NCBI GenBank assembly: GCA_016291085.1
Contig: JAEEVW010000007.1
Coordinates: 45,190 to 109,189 of the forward strand
Source of the DNA: Prevotella sp.
GTDB taxonomy: Bacteria; Bacteroidota; Bacteroidia; Bacteroidales; Bacteroidaceae
DNA: 64,000 bases
Direction of reading: 5' to 3'
Part shown: positions 23,814-34,477 of the stretch, piece after piece
Layout of the letters: every line of letters begins with the position of its first letter
How positions within the stretch are numbered: position 1 is the first letter of the stretch
Position numbers and translations under genes: made by a program
Notes under the pieces: generated by a model
Seen by the model: only the letters and a program-made list of their open reading frames with translations
What the model was told of the DNA's origin: nothing
The model's database searches: none

Positions 23814-25607
23814 ATGACAAAATTACGAAATATAATTACCATACTATTCATTGCCTTTGCGTGCTTGTCTGCTGCCTTTGTACGAGCGCAGGAAGCGGAC
23901 GACACTGCCAGTCGTCTGCTTCAGCGGGTACGCATCACCTTCAACCAAAATAATGAACAAGAATTCTATGAAGCTGTCGAAGAATACGGCAACTATTTAT
24001 TGAAGCAGGGTGACATCAGCGGATTCTATCTGAACTGGAAGAATGAAGTATTATACGACGTAAACCATAACCACTTTTATCGCGCTATGCGCAAGACAAT
24101 GGCCATGCAGAGCGATATGGAGAAGCGGGGTGCCACCGGTGAGTACTACAAGACGACTCACCTGCAAGGCATCATCTACTCCCTACGTGGCAACATTTCC
24201 CTAGCCCGCCAGTACTTCGAAAAAGCACTGGAACAGGTAGATCATGCCCAGCCCGCCAATCTTATCTCGCTCTACATGGACTTGTCGAACATCGAGATGG
24301 ACACCCAGCCTCAGGAAGCACTGAATCACTTGGACCGTGCCATTGATGTCATCAAAGCCAACTATTCAGGCTATGAATACAGCGACGCCATCGGATTCAA
24401 AGTCATTGTGGCCTTCGCTATGAGAGACTGGGGGCTGGTGAACAAAACCTTCAACGAATACATGACACTGCGCAAGACGCTGGGCGAGGACTTCAGCACC
24501 ACCTACTACAACTATGCCGTCATCTGCAAGAGTGCTGCAGACAAGCGTTTCGACGATGCCATCAAGCAGACCTACGAACTAACCAACACAACCGATATAT
24601 TTAAATTCCAGACGGAAATCTACGAACTGGCAGGTGACACTGTCCGTGCCTTCGAGAGCCAGAAACGCTACATGGCCATCAAGGACTCTGTGAACAACGT
24701 CATCATGAGCGAGGAGATGGTAGGTTCTGCCACCGACCTGCAACATGCAGAGGAACAGAGCGAAGCTGCTAACAAATTGAAGCGAGTGTATCAATGGACC
24801 CTTCACATTGTCATAGCCGTTGCGTTGCTCATTGGTTTCCTGATTTATCGCATGAACCGCCTGCGCTATATGCGCAGACTGCAGAAGCAGAACCGCGAAC
24901 TGCTCATTGCCCGCGACAAGTGTCACGAATCGGAGCGCATGAAGGTGAATTTCCTGCAAAACATGAGTCACGAAATCCGCACGCCCCTGAACATCATCAG
25001 CGGCTATGCCCAGATTATCAGTGATCCACAAACCCTGATGAGCGACATGGAACGTGCGGACATGGCCCAGCGCATTACGCACAGCACACATACCATCGTG
25101 CGCATCGTCGACGAGTTGCTCGACATTTCTGGCAAGGAAAGCATCCACTATATCGACAAGACCGATATGGTGGGGTGCAACGACTTGGTTCGTCAGATAC
25201 TGGCGCCCTACATGGAAAAAGCGAGTGCTGTCGAGATCGTGTTCGACCCACAGTTGAAGGAATGTTGCAGCATCTTGATGAATCGCATTGAGGTGGAAAA
25301 GATTCTGCACCACCTGTTGGACAACGCCCTGAAATTCACGCAACAGGGCACCATCACCTTCAGTACCCATTACGACAAGCAAGACCATATGGTCTGTTTC
25401 AGCGTGACAGACACGGGATGCGGTATCAAAGAAGGCGACGAGGAAAAGATCTTCGAACACTTCTACAAATCAGACATCTATAAAGAAGGCATCGGACTGG
25501 GGCTCTCGCTGGCACGCAGAGTAGCACGACAACTGGGTGGCGACGTCATCCTCGACACCAGTTACAAGGAAGGGAGCCGTTTCATTTTGAAACTGCCCAA
25601 GGAATAA
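23814..25607 (+). CDS. TPR-containing sensor histidine kinase
   Basis: 597 aa: signal peptide (to about 25), a periplasmic region of tetratricopeptide-like helices (about 35-300, including LARQYFEKALEQ), one transmembrane helix (about 328-346), a short coiled coil, HisKA with NMSHEIRTPLN (H386), and HATPase with N box DNALKFT, G1 DTGCGI and G2 GLGLSL. It should autophosphorylate in response to a periplasmic signal and phosphorylate a response regulator. No receiver domain or partner gene is adjacent. This layout is common in Bacteroidetes. Confidence 0.92.
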   Translation: MTKLRNIITILFIAFACLSAAFVRAQEADDTASRLLQRVRITFNQNNEQEFYEAVEEYGNYLLKQGDISGFYLNWKNEVLYDVNHNHFYRAMRKTMAMQSDMEKRGATGEYYKTTHLQGIIYSLRGNISLARQYFEKALEQVDHAQPANLISLYMDLSNIEMDTQPQEALNHLDRAIDVIKANYSGYEYSDAIGFKVIVAFAMRDWGLVNKTFNEYMTLRKTLGEDFSTTYYNYAVICKSAADKRFDDAIKQTYELTNTTDIFKFQTEIYELAGDTVRAFESQKRYMAIKDSVNNVIMSEEMVGSATDLQHAEEQSEAANKLKRVYQWTLHIVIAVALLIGFLIYRMNRLRYMRRLQKQNRELLIARDKCHESERMKVNFLQNMSHEIRTPLNIISGYAQIISDPQTLMSDMERADMAQRITHSTHTIVRIVDELLDISGKESIHYIDKTDMVGCNDLVRQILAPYMEKASAVEIVFDPQLKECCSILMNRIEVEKILHHLLDNALKFTQQGTITFSTHYDKQDHMVCFSVTDTGCGIKEGDEEKIFEHFYKSDIYKEGIGLGLSLARRVARQLGGDVILDTSYKEGSRFILKLPKE

Positions 25608-25633
25608 AAAACTGATTTACAAACGGTTAGGAA

Positions 25634-26524
25634 TTAGCCTCGCTGGTCGGCTCCCCACATCATTTTCTCGCGTAACGTGTGGAAATACTTCGTTCCTGCA
25701 CGCTTGATGACCTGCACTCTGTAAGGTGCTCGGCGCAGGGTCAGCGTCGTGGTGTCAGGTAACTTCTCGCTGCGTCCATCCAGCGCCACAAGGTAGTTCT
25801 GCGTACGACTTTCTACGGATAGTTCTATCACAGAGTCTTCGCCAATGACGATGGGACGCACGTTAAGCGAATGGGGGGCCACAGCCGTCAGCGAAAACAC
25901 GTGGGTTCCAGGTACGATGATAGGTCCGCCAACAGACAACGAATAAGCTGTAGAACCCGTTGGTGTCGACACGATGAGTCCATCAGCCTGATAGGTCGTC
26001 AGCATCTCACCATTTATCGTGGCACGAATGGCTATCATCGAAGCATTGTCGCGCTTCAGAATAGCCACATCGTTCAATGCACAGTTGTAACCTTGCAGGG
26101 GTTGCCCATTGGTTTCCACCTGAATAACGGCACGCGTGTCGACAGCAAAGTCCTCGTCGTGCAACGCAGTAATAGTATGCTCTATCTCCTGCGCATTGAC
26201 GTCAGCCAAGAAACCCAGACGACCCGTGTTGATGCCCAAAATGGGAATCTGCTTCATACCCACCACGCTGGCAGTACGGAGGAACGTTCCGTCACCTCCC
26301 ATCGAGATGGCAAAGTCGGCCTCGAACTTGTCGTCGTCGAAGACATTGACATCCTTCAGCGGCAACTGTTGACCCTCTGTAATAAAGGTATAGAAGTTGC
26401 GCTCGATATAGGCCTCAGCCTCGTGTTGAGCCAGACAGGCAAGGATTTTCTGTATGGAAACAGACTTCTTGGGTTGGTAGATATTGCCGAAGATGGCAAA
26501 CCTAAGTTTTCGTGTCGTCATCAT
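25634..26524 (-). CDS. nadK: NAD kinase
   Basis: 296 aa. GGDGTFLRTA is the catalytic GGDG motif; ALNDVAI, TPTGSTAYSLSVGGPI and VALDGR follow in family order. It phosphorylates NAD to NADP. The ATG at 26524 is chosen because the longer frame would run through its own promoter. It is divergent from pdxJ with interlocked promoters. Confidence 0.95.
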   Translation of the reverse strand: MMTTRKLRFAIFGNIYQPKKSVSIQKILACLAQHEAEAYIERNFYTFITEGQQLPLKDVNVFDDDKFEADFAISMGGDGTFLRTASVVGMKQIPILGINTGRLGFLADVNAQEIEHTITALHDEDFAVDTRAVIQVETNGQPLQGYNCALNDVAILKRDNASMIAIRATINGEMLTTYQADGLIVSTPTGSTAYSLSVGGPIIVPGTHVFSLTAVAPHSLNVRPIVIGEDSVIELSVESRTQNYLVALDGRSEKLPDTTTLTLRRAPYRVQVIKRAGTKYFHTLREKMMWGADQRG

Positions 26525-26563
26525 TTTTTTCTCTTTTTTCGATGATATTTGCCAAAGATTTCG

Positions 26564-26585
26564 TATCTTTGCGGTTGCAAAGATA
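26564..26585. promoter_or_regulatory. Interlocked divergent -7 boxes for nadK and pdxJ
   Basis: TATCTTTGC-GGTT-GCAAAGATA is a perfect inverted repeat: the left half is the pdxJ box (26564-26571), the right half the nadK box (26578-26585). Expected starts lie within a few bases of each other. Confidence 0.75.
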
Positions 26586-26625
26586 ATAAAACTTTGTGTA
26601 ATAAGGTACAAAACGAAGCAAAAAA

Positions 26626-27339
26626 ATGACAAAACTGAGTGTAAACATTAATAAAATCGCCACATTGCGCAATGCTCGTGGCGGCAACAACCCCAACGTG
26701 CTGGCTGTAGCACGCGACGCAGAAATCTTTGGTGCTCAAGGCATTACGGTTCACCCCCGACCTGACGAACGCCACATTCGCTATCAGGATGTGCGCGACA
26801 TCCGCCCACTCATCACGACAGAGTTCAACATCGAGGGAAATCCCATCGAATCGTTCACGGAACTGGTGTGCTCCGTTAAGCCCAATCAGGTGACACTGGT
26901 GCCCGACGGACACGACCAGCTGACGAGCAATCATGGCTGGGATACCATCGAGAACCGTCAGTTCCTTACGGACATCTGTAAGACGTTCAAAGACGCAGGC
27001 ATCCGTACCAGTATTTTCGTCGACGCCGACCCACGAATGGTGGAAGGCGCCAAAGCATGCGGTGCTGATCGCGTGGAGCTATATACAGAGCCCTATGCCG
27101 CTGGTTATCAGGCCAATCGCGAGGCAGCCATCGCTCCGTTCCTTGCAGCAGCCGAGGAGGCTCGCCGCGTGGGATTGGGCCTCAACGCCGGTCACGACCT
27201 GTCGCTCGAGAACCTGCACTATTACCACCAGCAGATTCCTTGGACGGACGAAGTATCGATAGGCCATGCTCTTATCTGCGACGCCCTCTATCTAGGTCTG
27301 CGTGAAACCATTCAGCAGTACCTGCAAGCACTGAAATAG
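26626..27339 (+). CDS. pdxJ: Pyridoxine 5'-phosphate synthase
   Basis: 237 aa, normal length. [42 protein letters not shown]-type strand [11 protein letters not shown] and [13 protein letters not shown] are characteristic. It condenses 1-deoxyxylulose 5-phosphate with 3-amino-2-oxopropyl phosphate to give pyridoxine 5'-phosphate. PLP is the cofactor of the cysteine desulfurase and Cys/Met enzymes in this window, but no direct link is shown. Confidence 0.96.
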   Translation: MTKLSVNINKIATLRNARGGNNPNVLAVARDAEIFGAQGITVHPRPDERHIRYQDVRDIRPLITTEFNIEGNPIESFTELVCSVKPNQVTLVPDGHDQLTSNHGWDTIENRQFLTDICKTFKDAGIRTSIFVDADPRMVEGAKACGADRVELYTEPYAAGYQANREAAIAPFLAAAEEARRVGLGLNAGHDLSLENLHYYHQQIPWTDEVSIGHALICDALYLGLRETIQQYLQALK

Positions 27340-27349
27340 AAGAAAAATC

Positions 27350-27377
27350 GTAAATTGTAAATAGTCAAATGGTAAAT
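27350..27377 (+). repeat. Imperfect period-7 array (GTAAATN)
   Basis: GTAAAT-like units near 27350, 27357, 27364 and 27372, between pdxJ and the DJ-1 gene. Confidence 0.55.
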
Positions 27378-27948
27378 GAAAAAGGTTTATGTATTCTTAG
27401 CAGACGGCTTCGAGGATGTCGAGGCGCTGATTCCCGTTGACGTATGGCGTCGTGGAGGTGTGGATGTGACGACTGTAAGCATCAGCGATTTCCCGTTGGT
27501 ACGCTCAGCACATGGTGTGAACATCGAGACAGACATCATGTTCGAACAAGGAGAGTTCGACGATGCTGACCTCATCTTCCTGCCTGGCGGTATGCCTGGC
27601 GCTTCGAACCTGTTCGACCACAAGGGCGTTTGCAAGGCTGTTGTAGACCAACACATGGCAGGCAAAAAGGTGGCAGCCATCTGTGCCTCACCAGCTGTCG
27701 TACTGGCTCCTCTGGGCATTCTCGAAGGGAAGGAGGCCACTTGCTATCCTGGTTTCGAGCAGGCTCTGGAAGATGCAACATACACAGGCGACCTCGTTAC
27801 AGTCGACGGTAACGTCACTACTGGTGAGGGACCTGCTGCCGCATTCCCCTTTGCCTACGAACTGCTGAGTCAGCTGGTCAACAAGCAGACCTCTGACCAG
27901 ATTGCCGAAGGCATGCGCTTTGTGCATTTAATGCAAGGTAAAAAGTAA
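27376..27948 (+). CDS. DJ-1/PfpI family protein
   Basis: 190 aa, DJ-1/YajL/ThiJ size. [20 protein letters not shown] at the start, GGMPGASNL, and the nucleophile-elbow [15 protein letters not shown] (Cys in ICAS) are visible; the E of FEDVEA is the usual partner acid. Members are glyoxalase/deglycase-like or chaperone proteins; the activity here cannot be told from sequence. Its stop begins the run TAATAGTGA, three stop codons in tandem, contributed by the dispersed repeat. Confidence 0.9.
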   Translation: MKKVYVFLADGFEDVEALIPVDVWRRGGVDVTTVSISDFPLVRSAHGVNIETDIMFEQGEFDDADLIFLPGGMPGASNLFDHKGVCKAVVDQHMAGKKVAAICASPAVVLAPLGILEGKEATCYPGFEQALEDATYTGDLVTVDGNVTTGEGPAAAFPFAYELLSQLVNKQTSDQIAEGMRFVHLMQGKK

Positions 27949-27977
27949 TAGTGAAAAGTGAAAAATTTGCTTCCGCT
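27942..27977 (+). repeat. Dispersed GTAATAGTGAAAA / GCTTCCGCT element
   Basis: Longer form of the element, between the DJ-1 and ispD genes. It can be read in frame with ispD from a GTG at 27951. Confidence 0.85.
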
Positions 27978-28676
27978 ATGGACTATGTGATCATCGTAGC
28001 TGGAGGGAAGGGGCTTCGCATGGGAAGCGACATTCCCAAGCAGTTTCTGCCCATAGGCGGAAAACCAGTACTGATGCGCACAATGATGCGCTTCCGTGAG
28101 TACTCTCCCACCCTACAGATTATCCTTGTATTGCCTAAAGCCCAGCAGGACTATTGGCAGGAGCTCTGCAAGGAGTATGACTTCAAGTTGGAATACCTTT
28201 TAGCCAATGGGGGCGAGACGCGATTCCACAGTGTGCAGCACGGACTTGCACTCATTCCTGATGACGCAGAAGGTGTAGTTGGCGTGCACGATGGTGTACG
28301 GCCCTTTCCCTCGATTGACGTCATTCGTAACTGCTACGAAACGGCACGTACGAAGAAGGCCGTGATACCCGTTATCCCTGTGGTAGAGACGGTCAGAAGA
28401 CTTACTCCGGAAAATCCGGATAAGCCGGATAATCCAAAAGCGCACTCCTCTGTTACCGTTCCCCGTAGCGATTACCGCCTGGTGCAGACACCGCAATGCT
28501 TCGACATCCAGCTGTTAAAGGCCGCCAACCGACAGCCCTACAACGACGGTTTTACAGATGACGCCAGTGTGGTCGAAGCTTTTGGCTTCGACGTCACCCT
28601 CGTCGAAGGCAATCGCGAGAACATCAAGATTACCACACCATACGACCTTAGAATCGCTGAAGTACTGACAGCATGA
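27978..28676 (+). CDS. ispD: 2-C-methyl-D-erythritol 4-phosphate cytidylyltransferase
   Basis: 232 aa from ATG 27978 ([16 protein letters not shown]). Nucleotidyl-transferase loop [24 protein letters not shown] and DASVVEA are intact. It makes CDP-methylerythritol in the MEP isoprenoid pathway. A GTG start at 27951 would add nine residues (KSEKFASA) encoded by the dispersed repeat; ATG is preferred. It overlaps recG by 4 bp. An insertion of Pro/Asn/Asp-rich residues ([11 protein letters not shown]) near 155 is encoded by short repeats. Confidence 0.95.
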   Translation: MDYVIIVAGGKGLRMGSDIPKQFLPIGGKPVLMRTMMRFREYSPTLQIILVLPKAQQDYWQELCKEYDFKLEYLLANGGETRFHSVQHGLALIPDDAEGVVGVHDGVRPFPSIDVIRNCYETARTKKAVIPVIPVVETVRRLTPENPDKPDNPKAHSSVTVPRSDYRLVQTPQCFDIQLLKAANRQPYNDGFTDDASVVEAFGFDVTLVEGNRENIKITTPYDLRIAEVLTA

Positions 28677-30775
28677 TATCACTGCTCCAACAAGATATCC
28701 AATACCTGCCTGGCGTAGGTCCCAACAGACGCAAGATGCTTGGTGAAGAACTGGGCATCCATACGTTTGGTGACCTATTGGAGTACTTCCCCTACAAGCA
28801 TGTGGATCGGAGCCGTTTATACAGCATCAGCGAACTGAACGGTGACATGCCTTTCGTACAGGTGAAAGGGCATATCCTGAGTTTCGAGACCTTTAAGATG
28901 AGTGCCCGCAAAGAACGCGTCGTGGCTCACTTTACCGACGGAAGCGGCAAGGTCATGGACCTGACGTGGTTCAATGGCGGCAAATACGCCAAGCAGAGTT
29001 ACACCATCGGAAAGGAATATATTGTCTTCGGACGCCCCAACGTCTATAACGGGCGTATCAACGTCACCCATCCGGACATCGATGCAGCAGAGAAACTGGA
29101 ACTGTCGACGATGGGTATGCAACCCTATTACAACACGACGGAGAAGATGAAGAAGATGGGGCTTAACTCCCGTTCAGTAGAGCGTCTCACCAAGACGCTT
29201 CTCGACGTCATGAAGGAGGCCCTGCCAGAAACCCTTCCACCTTTCATCACAGAAAAGCTGCACCTGATGAGTCGTGACGAGGCATTACGGAAAATCCATT
29301 ATCCGCAGAATGCCAAGGAACTGGAACGGGCCCGCCTTCGTCTGAAATTCGAAGAACTGTTCTATGTGCAGCTCAACATACTAAGGTATGCCAGCGACCA
29401 GCGACGCAAATACAGGGGCTACGTATTCTCGAAAGTGGGCGATTACTTCAACGAATTCTATCGCGACAACCTGCCCTTCCAACTGACAGAAGCCCAAAAG
29501 CGCGTCATCCGCGAAATCCGCAAGGACATGGGCTCAGGCAAACAGATGAATCGCTTGCTGCAAGGCGATGTGGGCTCGGGCAAAACGTTGGTGGCGCTGA
29601 TGTCAATGCTCATCGCGCTGGACAACGGCTATCAAGCCTGCATCATGGCTCCTACGGAAATTCTAGCCGAGCAGCACCTTACGACCATCATGAACTTTCT
29701 GGAGGGTATGGATATCCGCGTGGCCCTGCTGACTGGTATCGTGAAAGGCAAGCGTCGGCAGGAAATCCTCGACGGACTGCTTGACGGCACAGTCCAGATT
29801 CTTGTTGGGACTCATGCCGTCATTGAGGACACCGTACAGTTTGCCCGCTTAGGCATGGTTGTTGTCGACGAGCAGCACCGTTTTGGCGTTGCCCAGCGTG
29901 CAAAACTATGGAGCAAGAGCGTGAATCCCCCACATGTATTGGTAATGACGGCAACGCCCATTCCCCGTACCTTGGCAATGACGCTCTATGGAGACCTCGA
30001 CGTCAGCGTCATCGACGAACTGCCCCCAGGTCGTAAACCCATTGTTACACAACACGTATTCGACCGTTCGCTGCCTTCGCTATACGATGGCATACGCCAA
30101 CAGATTCATCAAGGACGGCAGGTATACATCGTCTTCCCCCTTATCGAAGAAAGCGAGAAGATAGACCTCAAGAACCTCGAGGATGGCTTCCAAGTGTTAA
30201 CGCAGGTTTTCCCAGAGTTCCGTCTGAGCAAGGTACACGGCAAAATGAGACCTGCAGACAAAGAAGCTGAGATGATGAAGTTCGTCAATGGCGAGACACA
30301 GATTCTCGTCGCCACAACCGTCATCGAGGTGGGTGTCAACGTGCCCAACGCCTCCGTCATGGTTATTCTCGACGCCCAGCGCTTCGGACTCTCTCAACTC
30401 CATCAGCTCAGGGGGCGCGTGGGACGTGGTGCAGACCAGAGCTATTGCATTCTGGTGACAGGCTTCCAACTTGCCTCTGATACTAAAAAACGCATAGATA
30501 TCATGTGCGAAACCAACGACGGCTTCCGCATTGCCGAAGCAGATCTTAAACTGCGAGGCCCTGGCGACCTGGAAGGAACCCAACAAAGCGGTATGGCTTT
30601 TGACTTGAAAATAGCGGACATTGCACGTGACGGACAACTCGTACAGATGGCTCGCGATGAGGCACAAATCATCATCGACGACGACCCCACTTGTACGTCA
30701 GAACGCTACGCCATTTTGTGGCATAGACTTAAGGAACTTCGCAAGACAAATATCAATTGGGCGGCTATTTCATAA
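28673..30775 (+). CDS. recG: ATP-dependent DNA helicase RecG
   Basis: 700 aa. Wedge (OB) domain about 20-150, then GDVGSGKT (Walker A), [11 protein letters not shown] (DEQH box), TATPIPRTL, and motifs V and VI (STVIEVGV-type [23 protein letters not shown]). It remodels stalled forks and Holliday junctions. The ATG overlaps the ispD stop. Full length and intact. Confidence 0.96.
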   Translation: MISLLQQDIQYLPGVGPNRRKMLGEELGIHTFGDLLEYFPYKHVDRSRLYSISELNGDMPFVQVKGHILSFETFKMSARKERVVAHFTDGSGKVMDLTWFNGGKYAKQSYTIGKEYIVFGRPNVYNGRINVTHPDIDAAEKLELSTMGMQPYYNTTEKMKKMGLNSRSVERLTKTLLDVMKEALPETLPPFITEKLHLMSRDEALRKIHYPQNAKELERARLRLKFEELFYVQLNILRYASDQRRKYRGYVFSKVGDYFNEFYRDNLPFQLTEAQKRVIREIRKDMGSGKQMNRLLQGDVGSGKTLVALMSMLIALDNGYQACIMAPTEILAEQHLTTIMNFLEGMDIRVALLTGIVKGKRRQEILDGLLDGTVQILVGTHAVIEDTVQFARLGMVVVDEQHRFGVAQRAKLWSKSVNPPHVLVMTATPIPRTLAMTLYGDLDVSVIDELPPGRKPIVTQHVFDRSLPSLYDGIRQQIHQGRQVYIVFPLIEESEKIDLKNLEDGFQVLTQVFPEFRLSKVHGKMRPADKEAEMMKFVNGETQILVATTVIEVGVNVPNASVMVILDAQRFGLSQLHQLRGRVGRGADQSYCILVTGFQLASDTKKRIDIMCETNDGFRIAEADLKLRGPGDLEGTQQSGMAFDLKIADIARDGQLVQMARDEAQIIIDDDPTCTSERYAILWHRLKELRKTNINWAAIS

Positions 30776-30849
30776 GTCGTTAAGTGTTAAAACACACAAA
30801 TAAACCTTAAACGATTAGTAATAAATACTTGATTTTCATCAAGATTTAG

Positions 30850-30857
30850 TACCTTTG
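30850..30857 (+). promoter_or_regulatory. -7 box (TACCTTTG) for the M23-LysM gene
   Basis: Canonical box; a leader of about 90 nt follows, longer than most in the window. Confidence 0.7.
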
Positions 30858-30951
30858 CACCGTTGTTTTTCCTAAAAACAAACAAAACGCCTCGTAAGAG
30901 ACGTAGAAAAAGGGATAATATAGAGCCCATTAACCAAGAAAATTTGATTAA

Positions 30952-31890
30952 ATGAAAATATTGAAGACAATTGCATTTCTGGCTTTAGCAACGATGAGTA
31001 CCCTCCCGACTATGGGACAGGACTTGTTGGCACGCCAGGCCCCTATTGATAGAAAGATGAAGGCAGTGGACAGTGTTGCACTGCAAAGACTGATAGAAAC
31101 TGAGACCTTTTACGAGTCTCCGTCTGCTGATTTGTACGATGATTGGGACAACATGCACGCCCACAGCCAGACGACTGTGCTGCCTGATTCGTTCCGCATC
31201 TCGCTGAAGAATTTCTGTATGCCCACCACAAGTCGTGTGCTCACCTCAAACTTCGGTGCCCGCTGGGGACGCCAGCACAAGGGATTGGATATTAAGGTGT
31301 ATATTGGCGACACCATCCGTGCAGCCTTCGATGGTAAAGTTCGTGTAGTACGCTACGAAGGACGCGGCTATGGCAAGTATGTGGTGATTCGCCACGATAA
31401 CGGACTGGAGACCTACTACGCTCACATGTCTAAACAGTTAGTTGTAGAAGATCAGGACGTTCGCGCCGGAGATCCCATCGGACTGGGAGGCAATACAGGA
31501 CGCAGCACGGGTTCACACCTGCATTTCGAGACTCGTCTCTGCGGCGTTGCTTTGAATCCAGCCCTGCTGTTCGACTTCCGCAATCAGGACGTTGTCGACG
31601 ACTACTACACCTTCCGCAAATCTACTTATCAGAAGGAGTCTGTCGTAGCAACCCGTGTGCGTGGTGCCGGTGGCATGACATTCGGTGGTGATAGCGAGGA
31701 CGTAGAACTGGCCACAGCAGCACCTGCAGCCAGCTATAAACAAGAGTCTCGTTTCCACAAGGTCAAGAAGGGAGAGACGCTCTTCTCGATTGCCAGAAAA
31801 CGTGGTACTTCAGTGGACAACATCATGAAGTTGAATCATTTGAAGAAGAATGCCAAGCTGAAGCCCGGTCAGATTCTGAAATTCAATTAA
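30952..31890 (+). CDS. M23 family metallopeptidase with LysM domain
   Basis: 312 aa: signal peptide (about 22), M23 domain (about 90-210; zinc ligands in KGLDIKVYIGD and SHLHFETR), then a C-terminal LysM (about 265-312, HKVKKGETLFSIARKRGTS). Expected to be a periplasmic or envelope endopeptidase or a divisome-type activator acting on peptidoglycan, LysM giving wall binding. The upstream His of HxxxD is present as QHKGLDIK, so it may be active. Confidence 0.9.
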   Translation: MKILKTIAFLALATMSTLPTMGQDLLARQAPIDRKMKAVDSVALQRLIETETFYESPSADLYDDWDNMHAHSQTTVLPDSFRISLKNFCMPTTSRVLTSNFGARWGRQHKGLDIKVYIGDTIRAAFDGKVRVVRYEGRGYGKYVVIRHDNGLETYYAHMSKQLVVEDQDVRAGDPIGLGGNTGRSTGSHLHFETRLCGVALNPALLFDFRNQDVVDDYYTFRKSTYQKESVVATRVRGAGGMTFGGDSEDVELATAAPAASYKQESRFHKVKKGETLFSIARKRGTSVDNIMKLNHLKKNAKLKPGQILKFN

Positions 31891-31910
31891 ACACGATTCT
31901 TTATACAAGC

Positions 31911-31947
31911 CGACGGCCCTGAAATTGTTTCAGAGCCGTCGTTTTTT
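31911..31947. terminator. Intrinsic terminator between the two M23 genes
   Basis: CGACGGC/GCCGTCG stem extended by CTGAAA/TTTCAG with loop TTG, followed by T6 on the plus strand. Confidence 0.88.
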
Positions 31948-31966
31948 ATGTCTTAACAGAAGGTCT

Positions 31967-32512
31967 CTATTTGATGACGTAACCTGACTTTGTTTTCTTG
32001 AATGCATTCATGCGAATAGTATGATTCACATGATCAAAATACTTATTAGAATTAACAGCCTTTCCTTTCACACGAGTCTCAAAATGCAGATGTTCTGTAG
32101 TTGCACGTCCTGTACGTCCTGTCAGAGCTATCAACTGTCCTGCTTTGACGTGATCGCCCGCCTTGACTAAATTCTTCGAGTTATGGCTGTAATAAGTTTC
32201 CAACCCGTTCGGATGTTGGATACGTATCAGTAACCCATAGCCATAGAAATTGCCAGCATAGGTTACATCTCCATCAAAAGCCGCATAGATATTATCGTTT
32301 GCCTTCGTCTTAATATCTGTTCCTGAATGATGACGGCGTTTCCCACCATAAGGACTAATCACCTTAGCACCAGGCAATGGGTAGCACCACCACTGTTTCG
32401 ATACCGTCGCAATAGTATCTTGTTGTTGTTTTTGTATTGCAACCTTTGACTGGGCACACAACGCAGAAGCCGACAACAAGAAAACAGCTACAAGAAAAGA
32501 TTTACTTATCAT
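31967..32512 (-). CDS. M23 family metallopeptidase
   Basis: 181 aa from ATG 32512 ([13 protein letters not shown]), with signal peptide ending near LCAQ. The compact M23 domain has RHHSGTDIK (first zinc ligands), [10 protein letters not shown] and TEHLHFETR. There is no LysM. It overlaps the obgE stop by 11 bp, so it belongs to the hpt-adk-obgE strand. The longer frame starts at TTG inside obgE and is not used. Confidence 0.9.
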   Translation of the reverse strand: MISKSFLVAVFLLSASALCAQSKVAIQKQQQDTIATVSKQWWCYPLPGAKVISPYGGKRRHHSGTDIKTKANDNIYAAFDGDVTYAGNFYGYGLLIRIQHPNGLETYYSHNSKNLVKAGDHVKAGQLIALTGRTGRATTEHLHFETRVKGKAVNSNKYFDHVNHTIRMNAFKKTKSGYVIK

Positions 32513-33677
32513 CCGGCTCTTCGTATTCAAAGTCCTCGTAGTCCTCGATATCCTCTATGTCTTCGTCATCCACATATTCGATATCCTCATCCTCGCCCTC
32601 ATCAGCCAGTTCCTCAGCAAAGCGAGTCATATCCTTGTCACGGTGCACCAGTGTATCCTCTGCCATTACCGCTGCCAACTTATTGCTCTCAGCATTCAGT
32701 TCACGCCACAGCACGTCCTTCAGTTCGTCGAGCCCCTTATTGGCCACAGCAGAAATAAAGACACAAGGCAGATCGTCAGGCAGCGTCTCACGTAACATCT
32801 CCACCAATTCGTCATCCAACAAGTCGCACTTGGTGATAGCCAGCACGCGATGCTTGTCGAGCATATCAGGATTAAACTGACGCAACTCGTTCAGCAGAAT
32901 CTCGTATTCGCGCTTGATATCGTCCGTATCGCCAGGCACCATGAAAAGCAGCAGCGAGTTGCGCTCGATATGACGAAGGAATCGCAATCCCAAGCCCTTG
33001 CCTTCAGCCGCACCTTCGATAATGCCAGGAATGTCGGCCATCACAAACGACTTGTTGTCGCGATAGCCCACAATGCCCAGCGAGGGTTCCATCGTAGTAA
33101 AGGGGTAGTTGGCAATCTTCGGACGCGCATTCGACAGCGATGAGAGCAGTGTCGACTTGCCGGCATTGGGGAATCCCACCAATCCTACGTCAGCCAACAG
33201 CTTCAGTTCCAGAATGATAGTCATCTCCTGCATAGGCTCACCAGGCTGCGCATAGCGGGGAGCCTGATTGGTTGCCGTACGGAACTGGAAATTGCCCAGT
33301 CCGCCTCGTCCGCCTTTTAGTAACACGATTTCCTGTCCGTCGTAGGTAATATCGCAGACGTACTTGCCCGTTTCTGCATCGTAGACCACCGTACCACAAG
33401 GGACGTCGATATAGACATCCTTGCCGTCTGTCCCGTGACACTTGTCCTTACCGCCATTACCTCCGTGTTCAGCGAAGATGTGGCGCTCGTACTTCAGATG
33501 AAGCAGTGTCCAGTAGTTGTGGTTACCACGCAGAATAATGCTGCCGCCCTTGCCTCCGTCACCACCATCGGGTCCTCCGTTGGGGTTATATTTCACATGG
33601 CGCAAGTGCATCGAGCCTCTGCCTCCCTTACCTGAACGGCAGTATATCTTGACGTAGTCTACGAAATTGCTTTCCAT
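32502..33677 (-). CDS. obgE: GTPase ObgE/CgtA
   Basis: 391 aa. Glycine-rich Obg fold (about 1-158; [19 protein letters not shown]), then G domain with G1 [10 protein letters not shown]3 DIPGI and G4 TKCD, and a highly acidic C-terminal tail (about 350-391). It takes part in 50S assembly and stress response. The order hpt-adk-obgE on this strand is typical of Bacteroidales. Confidence 0.97.
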   Translation of the reverse strand: MESNFVDYVKIYCRSGKGGRGSMHLRHVKYNPNGGPDGGDGGKGGSIILRGNHNYWTLLHLKYERHIFAEHGGNGGKDKCHGTDGKDVYIDVPCGTVVYDAETGKYVCDITYDGQEIVLLKGGRGGLGNFQFRTATNQAPRYAQPGEPMQEMTIILELKLLADVGLVGFPNAGKSTLLSSLSNARPKIANYPFTTMEPSLGIVGYRDNKSFVMADIPGIIEGAAEGKGLGLRFLRHIERNSLLLFMVPGDTDDIKREYEILLNELRQFNPDMLDKHRVLAITKCDLLDDELVEMLRETLPDDLPCVFISAVANKGLDELKDVLWRELNAESNKLAAVMAEDTLVHRDKDMTRFAEELADEGEDEDIEYVDDEDIEDIEDYEDFEYEEPDDK

Positions 33678-33688
33678 TAATTCTTTTT

Positions 33689-33722
33689 CTAGGATTTCCT
33701 AGGATGTCCTAGGACTTCCTAG
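33689..33722 (-). repeat. CTAG array with 10-bp period
   Basis: CTAG at 33689, 33699, 33709 and 33719; the last contains the TAG stop codon (minus strand) of adk. Sits between adk and obgE. Confidence 0.92.
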
Positions 33723-34291
33723 ATATTATCAATAACCTTCTGTATATCCCCAAAGATACGCTCCAGCGTACCACTGCCATTGATGTGGTGATGCAAACCT
33801 TCCTGCTTGTACCACTCAATGAGGGGCTGGGTCTGTGAGTGATAAACCACCAAACGCTTCTTGATAGTCTCTTCGTTGTCGTCGGCACGACCACTCTCCT
33901 GTCCACGCTTGATGAGACGTGTCATCAGTTCGTCCTCGGGCACGTCCAACTCAATCATAGCAGCTACCTTATCGCCACGCTCGCTGAGCATCTGCTTCAA
34001 GGCCTCAGCCTGTGGAATAGTACGTGGGAAACCATCGAAGATGACACCCTTGTGTCCACGTCCGAAGCCGTCGTAGACCTTGGCCAGAATACTAATCATC
34101 AAGTCGTCGGGAATCAGGTTGCCCTTGTCGATAAAGCTCTGGGCGGTCTTACCCAACTCCGTACCTTTCTTGATCTCGCTTCTGAGCACATCGCCAGTTG
34201 AGATATGTCCTAACCCGTAGTGTTCTATCATCAGATCGCTCTGTGTGCCCTTGCCTGAACCGGGGGCACCGAAAATAACAATATTCTTCAT
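33719..34291 (-). CDS. adk: Adenylate kinase
   Basis: 190 aa from ATG 34291 (MKNIVIFGAPGSGKGT), the short adenylate kinase without the zinc LID insert. P-loop GAPGSGKGT, DGFPRT and the LID segment RLIKRGQESGRADDNE are intact. An in-frame ATG at 34420 would add 43 residues without family support; it is probably chance. Confidence 0.95.
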   Translation of the reverse strand: MKNIVIFGAPGSGKGTQSDLMIEHYGLGHISTGDVLRSEIKKGTELGKTAQSFIDKGNLIPDDLMISILAKVYDGFGRGHKGVIFDGFPRTIPQAEALKQMLSERGDKVAAMIELDVPEDELMTRLIKRGQESGRADDNEETIKKRLVVYHSQTQPLIEWYKQEGLHHHINGSGTLERIFGDIQKVIDNI

Positions 34292-34434
34292 ATGAATTCT
34301 TTTTTCTTGTTTATCCTGTATAATTTTTGTTTCTTTTCCTTTATACCATAAGTCTGTCATCAAGTCGCTCTTACGCTCCTCGACATCACTGGGCAGATGG
34401 GGCAGTTTTATTTGACGCATAGTTCTATTCTTTT

Positions 34435-34472
34435 CGTTATTACGTTATGACGTTATACCGTTATTACGATAT
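34435..34472. repeat. Period-8 array (CGTTATNN)
   Basis: CGTTAT at 34435, 34443, 34451 and 34459, then CGATAT at 34467, between hpt and adk. Confidence 0.88.
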
Positions 34473-34477
34473 TACCA

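Noticed and set aside
27951..27977. GTG start for ispD giving nine more residues
   Set aside because: The extra residues come from the dispersed repeat; the family starts at [10 protein letters not shown].
34292..34420. 43-residue N-terminal extension of adenylate kinase
   Set aside because: The family begins at MKNIVIFGAPGSGKGT; the extension has no homology features and 43 open codons can occur by chance.
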